Source: an uncultured Desulfobacterales bacterium
Lineage (GTDB): Bacteria > Desulfobacterota > Desulfobacteria > Desulfobacterales > JAFDCJ01
Assembly (NCBI GenBank): GCA_945787595.1
Contig: CALZJV010000189.1
Location: 929 to 30,519, forward strand
DNA: 29,591 nucleotides
Reading direction: 5' to 3'
In this document: piece by piece, positions 23,909-29,591 of the stretch
Layout: each line of letters begins with the position of its first letter
Position numbering within the stretch: the stretch's first letter is position 1
Notes under the pieces: model-generated
Seen by the model: the letters and a program-made list of their open reading frames with translations, nothing else
Database searches by the model: none
What the model was told of the DNA's origin: nothing
Made by a program: the position numbers and the translations under genes

Positions 23909-25012
23909 TTACGATAAGCATTTTAATAGTTCGGTTACGACATGTTGCTGTTCTGCATCTGTCATATCATGGTACAGCGGCAGCGTTAAACAACGATCAA
24001 AAGCAGAGCGACTGCCGGGCATATCACCAACGATACGGCAGTTTGAGTTATGGTTAAACGCTCTGTGCATATGCAGGGCATAGGTCCCGATTTGGGTCTC
24101 AATATTTTGTGTTTTCAGCTGTTCGATGATCTGGTCCCGATCAGGCACAAATATACAATATGACTGCCGGGAATGGATGCCGTTGGGCGTCACGGTCGGC
24201 AAGGATATTGCCGGATGATCGCCGAGGCATTCATTATAGCGGGCCGCTAATTGTCGGCGTTTCTCTAACAACAGTTCGATATTGCGCATCTGCCCGAGAC
24301 CGATGGCTGACTGGACATTGCTTAATTTATAATTGGTCCCGATGCCGTCAAACCGGGTGCCAAGTCTGGAATCGTGCACCCCCATGCCAAAATGCTTATA
24401 GGCTTTCATCCACTCAAACCAGGCCGGATGATTGGTCGTCACCATACCGCCCTCGCCGGTGGTTATAAACTTGCGCGGGTGAAAGCTGAATACCGAAATA
24501 TCTGCCAGGTTGCCGGCATACATTCCGTCATATTGAGCTCCCAGAGAGCATGCAGCATCTTCAAGAAGGTAAATGTTATATTTTTTTTTAATTTCCCACA
24601 ATCGAGAGTAGTCAAGCGGATTACCAAAAATGGAGACCGGAATAATTGCCTTCGTCCGACTGGTAATCGCTTGTTCAACCGCCTCATAATCGATGAGCAT
24701 ACTGGTCGGATCAACATCGACAATCACAATTTTTGCGCCCACAATTTGTACAACTGAGGCCGTCGCTGGATACGTATAGTCAGGTACTATGACTTCATCC
24801 CCGGGGCCGATTTTTAAAGCCCGCAAGGCCATTTCCAACCCTACGGTGCAATTGCATACCGCCAGAGCAAATTTACAGCCGATATAATTCTTGATGGAAT
24901 CTTCAAACTGTTGGGTAACAGGCCCTTCCGTCAGGTACCCGCCGTCAAGGACTTCACAGACCCGCTCTTTTATTTCTCTGGTAATGAAAGGTTTTATTAA
25001 TGGAATTTTCAT
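23909..25012 (-). CDS. DegT/DnrJ/EryC1/StrS-type sugar aminotransferase
   Basis: 367 residues, a PLP enzyme of fold type I that converts a keto-sugar nucleotide to the amino sugar using glutamate. The N-terminal IPLIKPFIT and YLTEGPVTQQFE are typical. VPDYTYPATASV binds substrate and PLP, LLEDAACSLGAQYDG has the pyridine-binding Asp152, and SFHPRKFITTGEGGM (176-190) has the Schiff-base Lys181. The C-terminal QIGTYALHMHRAF segment is also usual. It lies 8 bp downstream of the epimerase gene, with no clear ribosome site, so the two are probably co-translated. The position of the amino group (C3 or C4) cannot be told. Its product may feed the nonulosonic acid route or a separate amino sugar. Confidence 0.9.
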   Translation of the reverse strand: MKIPLIKPFITREIKERVCEVLDGGYLTEGPVTQQFEDSIKNYIGCKFALAVCNCTVGLEMALRALKIGPGDEVIVPDYTYPATASVVQIVGAKIVIVDVDPTSMLIDYEAVEQAITSRTKAIIPVSIFGNPLDYSRLWEIKKKYNIYLLEDAACSLGAQYDGMYAGNLADISVFSFHPRKFITTGEGGMVTTNHPAWFEWMKAYKHFGMGVHDSRLGTRFDGIGTNYKLSNVQSAIGLGQMRNIELLLEKRRQLAARYNECLGDHPAISLPTVTPNGIHSRQSYCIFVPDRDQIIEQLKTQNIETQIGTYALHMHRAFNHNSNCRIVGDMPGSRSAFDRCLTLPLYHDMTDAEQQHVVTELLKCLS

Positions 25013-25020
25013 ATAAATAT

Positions 25021-26010
25021 TTAATTCGGGTTTTGTCTTCTTATGCTAACTTCATTTATATGGGCTTTACGCCACTTGATCAGCCTTCGCAAACCCTCTT
25101 TCAGATCGACCGACCATTTAAAACCCAGATCCCTCTCGGCAGCTGCTGGATTCCCCACCCGGTTAGTCACAAATGTCTGCCCGGCAGACGCGTATTGGAT
25201 GGGTAGATTCGAGCCGCTAATTTCAAGAATAATTTCCGTTAATTCTTTAATGGATGTTTTTATACCGCGTCCCACATTGTAAAAACCGAAGGGAACTTCA
25301 CTTTTTAAAGCGCACACATTGGCGCGGGCCGTGTCTTCGACATAAATAAAATCATAAGCCTGACTGCCGTCTCCAAAAACCACCGGAGAAATTCCCCTAT
25401 CAAGATTGTCCAGTATTTTCATCATCACGGCGATATAGGCACCCTTGTAATCCTGACGCGGGCCATAAACATTCATGTATCTCAAGCCCACGCCTTTAAA
25501 GCCATAGCGCTTATGAAACGATTTGAACATGTGCTCCCCGGCTATTTTAGTAGCCCCATAAAAGGTCCAGTTATTGTAGGGATGATTTTCAGTCATCGGC
25601 TCTTCTACAGCATCTCCATAGACGGATGCGGAGGAGGAGTAGACAAGGCGTTTGATGTTATTTTTTACACAGGCTTCAAGCACATTAAAGGTTCCCCGGA
25701 TGTTCACATCAAAGGCCGCTCTCGGATATTCGTGGCATTGCAGCAACCACAGCGCCGCCAGATGGATAACACCATCCACGCCCTGCATGGCCGCATCTAA
25801 AATATCGGTTTGAAGAATATCTCCTCCGATTTCAAAGATTCGGCACCGATCATCTTCTAAAGCGTCGGTCAAATTTTCACAGGTACCACGGCAAAAATTG
25901 TCAAAAACGATGACTTTCTTTATATCTTCTTTTAGCAATTGTTCAACGACATGCGATCCGATCAATCCTGCCCCACCGATAACAAGAATCCGGCTTCCGT
26001 TTATTTCCAT
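25021..26010 (-). CDS. NAD-dependent sugar epimerase/dehydratase (extended SDR)
   Basis: 329 residues. The Rossmann motif IGGAGLIGSH (11-20) binds NAD. LAALWLL, SSSASVYGD (125-133) and the catalytic YGATK (Tyr151, Lys155) are in place, as is LRYMNVYGPRQ. This set is found in UDP-sugar 4-epimerases and related C4/C6-acting enzymes. HLAALWLLQCHEYP replaces the more usual HLAAQ motif, so the exact reaction is open. A very good ribosome site (GGAGGAG) lies 7 nt before ATG 26010. The aminotransferase follows after 8 bp. The 107-bp gap upstream to the transketolase holds no visible gene. Confidence 0.88.
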   Translation of the reverse strand: MEINGSRILVIGGAGLIGSHVVEQLLKEDIKKVIVFDNFCRGTCENLTDALEDDRCRIFEIGGDILQTDILDAAMQGVDGVIHLAALWLLQCHEYPRAAFDVNIRGTFNVLEACVKNNIKRLVYSSSASVYGDAVEEPMTENHPYNNWTFYGATKIAGEHMFKSFHKRYGFKGVGLRYMNVYGPRQDYKGAYIAVMMKILDNLDRGISPVVFGDGSQAYDFIYVEDTARANVCALKSEVPFGFYNVGRGIKTSIKELTEIILEISGSNLPIQYASAGQTFVTNRVGNPAAAERDLGFKWSVDLKEGLRRLIKWRKAHINEVSIRRQNPN

Positions 26011-26117
26011 TCAAGTACTCCTCCAGTCATAAATCGCAAAACTCTTTCAGGTATGCCGGCTTGGACAATCGTGAAGGTGAAAACCACAAAACCTTTAAGA
26101 CATGCGCAATTTTTCAT

Positions 26118-28043
26118 CTAACCCATCGCCTTCAATATTCGGGCGGCCAGGCTCGGCCCGTCCAGCTTGTGGTATGCCAGCGCCTCGGACGGCGTGCCGC
26201 AGGCAGGATACCCCTCGACGCCGAATTTGATCAGTCTTCTGGTGTGCAAGGTCTCGGAATTCATCAGGGCGTTTAATAGATTGTCTCCCAGGGCGCCATA
26301 AATAGAATGATTGTCCAGTGCAAACACCGTCTCACTCTCACCGATGGCTTCCTTCAGCCAGCTCACGTCAATACGGTTAATCCAGGGTAAATTGATTACT
26401 TTCAGAGAAAAGTCGCTTGCCTTTAACGTATCTCTCGCTCGCAGCGCTTCGTTGAGCATTACCGGTCCGTATGCAAATAAAACGGCATCCGAACCGCCCG
26501 CCAGGATGTCACCTTTGCCCGGCGACAATTGATAATTTTCTGTCAAGCGAATCGATCGTGGAGACGGCGATATCACCAAACGGATCATACAGCTGGTTTC
26601 AGCTTCTTTGACGCACCACTCCAGAACCATCCGGGTCTCCAGGCTGTTGCAGGGCTCCAGAATTACGATATTCGGCAAGGCGCCCAGCAGGGAAATGTCC
26701 CGCAGGCTCTGGTGAGATTTGCCCGGTCCGGCCGGAATGAGTCCCGCATAGTGGCAGACATATATTATTTTGGTTTTTTCCGTGGCATTGTTATAAATTT
26801 GTTCATTTGAACGAGACGCCAGGAATACGCCAAATGAATTTACTATCGGTAAAAAGCCCTGCAGGGCAAGGCCGCCGGCGGTGGATACCATGTCCTGCTC
26901 GGAGATGCCGCTTTCGATAAACCGTTGCGGGAATGCATTCTCAAAGAGTCGTAGCCCGCAGTCCGCCGACAGATCAGCGTCCAGAACGATTATATCTTTT
27001 CTTTTAGAGCCAAGTTCGACCAATGCTTCGCCATACGCATTGACGACCTTTTCAGCTGTGTCTTTTAGTTTAATTCTATTTTTTTCTCTTGTTTCGATGA
27101 CTTCAGAAATCAAAGCTTCCAGACCGACGCCTTGAAGTCGATTGTTTATACTTTCGGTAAGCTCCCCGTATCCGGCTTCAAAGGCATCATCATCGGGAGC
27201 ACCGGCATGCCATTTGTATAGAAAGTTTTCGTCCGGCAATTCCGTTGGGCCTTCCATAAACGAAATGCCCTTGCCTTTGACGGTGTCGGCAATCAACACT
27301 TTGGGTTTGTCGGTGATCCCTTTAAGTTTTGTAAAGACTTGCTCCAAAGCAGCAAAATCGTGTCCATCGCAGCTTTCAACATGCCAGCCGAAGACTTTGA
27401 ATTTTGCTGCCAGATCCCCCAGGTCAATGATGTGTTTAAGGGCTTTGTCTGACTGGAACTTATTGAAGTCAACAATGACTATCAGGTTGTTGATTTTCTG
27501 GTGCGCTGTAGTTTGCAAAGATTCCCAGATTTGTCCTTCCTGGAGTTCGCCGTCGCCGGTCATTACAAAGACCCGGCCGCCGGACTTGCTTGCGTGTTTG
27601 GCCCATGCCATTCCTTTGGCTTTGGAAATCCCCATACCCAGTGATCCGGAGTTGGCTTCAATGCCGGGTATGCAGACATCCGGATGACCATGGGTGCCGC
27701 CGTGGCGTCTCAGATTGATAAATTGTTCCTGTGATAATACTCCCAAGGCGTAAAGAACCGCGTAGTGTCCGGGAGCGTCATGACCCTTGGAGGAAAAATA
27801 GATGTCTCGGTCAGGATGGGAGATGCCGACCTCGGTAATATTCATTTCGGCGAAGTACAGAGACGCGACAATATCCAATGAGCTGAAACTTGAGCCCAGA
27901 TGCCCCGATCCGGCACGTTTTACGGTGGCGATTGCATTGGCGCGGCACATATCGGCCAGCAAATGCAGTTTCGTATGCTTGTCAATGTCTGCCGTGCGAA
28001 CGCGCTTGAATTCTTTTTCAGGGATGAGTCTTATTTCGATCAT
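26118..28043 (-). CDS. Transketolase (single-chain, N- and C-terminal parts)
   Basis: 641 residues. The N-terminal thiamine-diphosphate domain has SGHLGSSFSSLDIV (46-59), SSKGHDAPGHYA, GDGELQEGQIWE (163-174) and VDFNKFQ, the last two binding Mg2+ and the ThDP diphosphate. The central pyrimidine domain has ESGISEQDMVSTAGG with the catalytic Glu, and GPGKSHQSLRDIS. The C-terminal domain follows. It moves a two-carbon ketol unit between sugars. Placed between an epimerase and a CMP-sugar synthetase, it is probably a glycan-specific copy and not the housekeeping enzyme. This is inference. ATG 28043 is preferred (AAGGAG 11 nt upstream). The frame is open to a TTG at 28073. The upstream gap holds dispersed repeats. 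Confidence 0.88.
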   Translation of the reverse strand: MIEIRLIPEKEFKRVRTADIDKHTKLHLLADMCRANAIATVKRAGSGHLGSSFSSLDIVASLYFAEMNITEVGISHPDRDIYFSSKGHDAPGHYAVLYALGVLSQEQFINLRRHGGTHGHPDVCIPGIEANSGSLGMGISKAKGMAWAKHASKSGGRVFVMTGDGELQEGQIWESLQTTAHQKINNLIVIVDFNKFQSDKALKHIIDLGDLAAKFKVFGWHVESCDGHDFAALEQVFTKLKGITDKPKVLIADTVKGKGISFMEGPTELPDENFLYKWHAGAPDDDAFEAGYGELTESINNRLQGVGLEALISEVIETREKNRIKLKDTAEKVVNAYGEALVELGSKRKDIIVLDADLSADCGLRLFENAFPQRFIESGISEQDMVSTAGGLALQGFLPIVNSFGVFLASRSNEQIYNNATEKTKIIYVCHYAGLIPAGPGKSHQSLRDISLLGALPNIVILEPCNSLETRMVLEWCVKEAETSCMIRLVISPSPRSIRLTENYQLSPGKGDILAGGSDAVLFAYGPVMLNEALRARDTLKASDFSLKVINLPWINRIDVSWLKEAIGESETVFALDNHSIYGALGDNLLNALMNSETLHTRRLIKFGVEGYPACGTPSEALAYHKLDGPSLAARILKAMG

Positions 28044-28103
28044 TATAGCCAGTACTCCTTTTTTATTATACAATAAAGTCCATTATTTTTTAGAAACGGA
28101 TTC

Positions 28104-28307
28104 ACCGCCCGCTTCGCTCGAGTCGCAGAGACCGCAGAGGAATTTACTTTTAACTTTCTGCTGAGAGGACAGAAAATTAAAAACACATGCTCTTCGGACC
28201 CTAGTATCGTCTGCGATTTTCACTCCGTTTAATAAAAAGGCGGAGCGAAGCGACATCAACAAATATTCAATTTGCAATCTTCAATATTCAATTCCGGCTT
28301 GTCCGGA
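28104..28307. repeat. Composite dispersed repeat between CMP-sugar synthetase and transketolase genes
   Basis: The core GCTTCGCTC lies at 28111-28119 and its inverse GAGCGAAGC at 28243-28251, almost the same spacing as at 645/778. On the - strand, 28307-28239 reads TCCGGACAAGCCGGA (a small hairpin) just after the synthetase stop, then ATTGAAT words, then GATGTCGCTTCGCTC. It aligns with 841-774. The hairpin could act as a weak terminator but lacks a T run. Confidence 0.6.
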
Positions 28308-29063
28308 TCAGGAGTATACCGGTTGCGTTATATGGGGCAATTTTACATCACCATTTTGAACCATCTGCTCGGCAAGCTGCCAGTCGTATTCATTGTTGAC
28401 GTCGAATCCCTCATAACCAACCGTAAAAAACGGCATGACGACATTGCCGGCGATGGTGCGGTCTTTGAGTACAACCCGCGACCATGCAATCTCAAGGCTT
28501 GCATTTTGGACGTAGATTTCCGGTAAAGAGGGATATTGACTGCTATGCCAGGGTTGTTCGGCTGGTCCCAACGGCAGCAGGGGCATCATCCGGCTGCCTC
28601 GCACTACCCACATTTTACCGGGATGCTGGGTACATTTTTCCACCGCCCGTAATGAGTCAACACCGGTTTGGGTCGAAAATTCATGCCACGCTCGTTGAAT
28701 GGTTTCCGGCAGTCTAAACGGACTGGTCGGCCGCAAAATGCTGAAGCAGTCATAACTGCGACTTGCATCCTGCAGGCGGCCGAGCGTGTATTCCAGCCAT
28801 TCGATGTCGGGGGACTGATCGCCGGCCAACTCTGCGGGTCGCAAAAACGGCACTTCCGCACCATAGTGCTTTACAATCTGCCCATAGCACTCTGAATCCG
28901 TTGACACGATTACATCTGTAAAAATCCTGCTGCCCAGGGCGGCCGCTATCGTATAGGCAATGACCGGATGGCCCGCCAACGGCCGTATATTTTTATCCGA
29001 TACGCGCTTTGAACCTGCCCTCGCCGGTATCAGCGCAACGATGTTGGTGTCTCTGTCTGCCAC
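28308..29063 (-). CDS. CMP-sugar (acylneuraminate-type) cytidylyltransferase, second copy
   Basis: 251 residues of the same fold as NeuA but clearly divergent. IPARAGSKRVSDKN (12-25) is the CTP loop, STDSECYGQ follows strand 3, and ILRPTSPFRLPETI and VNNEYDWQLAE complete the pattern with the metal-binding Asp. It should make a CMP-activated keto-sugar acid. The substrate differs from that of neuA, judging by the many changes outside the CTP motifs. A GTG start (29061-29063) is used, with GGGGGA 5 nt upstream. It sits between an aldehyde dehydrogenase and a transketolase, which suggests a dedicated pathway. The dispersed repeats on both sides begin within about 15 bp of the gene. Confidence 0.82.
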   Translation of the reverse strand: MADRDTNIVALIPARAGSKRVSDKNIRPLAGHPVIAYTIAAALGSRIFTDVIVSTDSECYGQIVKHYGAEVPFLRPAELAGDQSPDIEWLEYTLGRLQDASRSYDCFSILRPTSPFRLPETIQRAWHEFSTQTGVDSLRAVEKCTQHPGKMWVVRGSRMMPLLPLGPAEQPWHSSQYPSLPEIYVQNASLEIAWSRVVLKDRTIAGNVVMPFFTVGYEGFDVNNEYDWQLAEQMVQNGDVKLPHITQPVYS

Positions 29064-29075
29064 TTAATCCCCCTA

Positions 29076-29201
29076 GAAATGACGAATGTCGATTGACGAA
29101 TGACGATTGATGGATGTCGCTTCGCTCCGTCATTTAGATATTAAAATTAAAAATGATAGCATTCCTTAATTATTCATTCGTCATTCGAAATTCGTCATTC
29201 C
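29076..29201. repeat. MITE-like palindromic element with terminal inverted repeats
   Basis: 126 bp. The left end (GAAATGACGAATGTCGATTG...) and the reverse complement of the right end (GGAATGACGAATTTCGAATG...) match over about 28 nt with three mismatches. The core GCTTCGCTC lies at 29119-29127. It has no coding capacity. It touches the stop codon of the aldehyde dehydrogenase gene (TAG, 29201-29203 on the - strand). Confidence 0.65.
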
Positions 29202-29591
29202 TATAGTTTTTCCGGATCAATATTTATGATAATGTTTTTCAAATCGGAATAGACGTCCAAGGCTTCCGTTCCAGGCTCTCGGGTGCCATTGCCGGACTGC
29301 TTTAATCCGCCGAATGGCATATGGGGTTCGCTACCAAAAGTTCCGGCGTTGACGACTGCTACGCCCGACTGAACCCTCTGGGTGAATTCAATGGCCCGGT
29401 GGAAGTTGCGGGTATGGATACAGGCGGTAAGGCCATAGGGTGAATCATTGGCCAGCTGCAATGCCTCCTGGAAATTACTAACGCGGTAGAGACAGGTTAT
29501 GGGACCGAACAGCTCGATGGTAGAAATATCATCTTTGGGATCGGCGTTTTCAATCAAGGTCGGTGCCATATAAAAACCACCGGCATGTGAG
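29201..29591 (-). CDS. Aldehyde dehydrogenase, C-terminal part (partial)
   Basis: The last 129 residues of an NAD(P)-dependent aldehyde dehydrogenase. The frame is open to the window edge, beginning with SHAGGFYMAPTL. Family marks are the FGP step with its Glu (IELFGPITCLYRV), NDSPYGLTACIHT, SGVAVVNAGT and MPFGGLKQSGNGTREPGTEA, which is the oligomerisation and substrate-entry region. The 'SGNGTREPG..ALD.YSDLK' ending is closest, from memory, to semialdehyde-type dehydrogenases. The catalytic Cys is upstream of the window, so activity cannot be judged. As the first gene visible in the run it may supply a carboxylate sugar for the CMP-sugar synthetase that follows. Confidence 0.85.
   Translation of the reverse strand, partial: SHAGGFYMAPTLIENADPKDDISTIELFGPITCLYRVSNFQEALQLANDSPYGLTACIHTRNFHRAIEFTQRVQSGVAVVNAGTFGSEPHMPFGGLKQSGNGTREPGTEALDVYSDLKNIIINIDPEKL

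Noticed and set aside
27142..27687. 181-codon + strand frame inside the transketolase gene
   Set aside because: It is antisense to conserved thiamine-diphosphate motifs and has no domain of its own.

Overview
The window reads as a Gram-negative, mid-GC bacterial chromosome. The style fits a sulfate-reducing or related Desulfobacterota (old Deltaproteobacteria) lineage. Reasons are the twin-PAS NtrB-like kinase, the small cysteine-motif protein (CSDGNCIGVIGPDG), and the dispersed ATTCAAT / GCTTCGCTC intergenic repeats. This taxonomic guess is inference only. No rRNA, tRNA, CRISPR array, transposase or phage gene was seen.

Left part (1-6.8 kb): the 3' end of a HAD-family phosphatase gene and a small protein with two copies of a four-cysteine motif lie on the + strand. 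On the - strand follow an orphan membrane-bound PAS histidine kinase, an exported DUF4015-type glycoside-hydrolase-like protein and an exported DUF3108-like protein. Several non-coding stretches carry repeats. A broken methyltransferase-like gene, with two frame changes and a stop, lies on the + strand at about 6.29-6.79 kb.

Main part (6.8-29.6 kb): a long run of - strand genes for a surface glycan. In transcription order: aldehyde dehydrogenase (partial), a CMP-sugar synthetase, a full-length transketolase, an NAD-dependent sugar epimerase, a DegT aminotransferase, a glutamine-dependent asparagine-synthase-like amidotransferase, a SAM methyltransferase, a hexapeptide acetyltransferase, a GT4 glycosyltransferase, then four paralogous 'surface carbohydrate biosynthesis' proteins. 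These four are interspersed with a degenerate phospholipase-D-like protein, two paralogous sulfotransferases, and a NeuB-NeuC-NeuA nonulosonic (sialic-acid-like) cassette.

How it may work together: NeuC, NeuB and NeuA would make a CMP-activated nonulosonic acid. The right-hand genes appear to make a second, modified sugar with its own CMP-sugar synthetase. The GT4 enzyme and the four GT-B-like paralogues would transfer sugars, and the acetyltransferase, methyltransferase, amidotransferase and sulfotransferases would decorate the glycan. The most unusual points are the fourfold expansion of one transferase-like family with a conserved C-terminal tail, the repeated (paralogue + sulfotransferase) pair on both sides of neuBCA, a NeuB with altered active-site motifs, a PLD-like protein lacking both HKD aspartates, and a perfect 42-bp in-frame tandem duplication in the acetyltransferase. 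No flippase, polymerase or ABC exporter is visible in the window.
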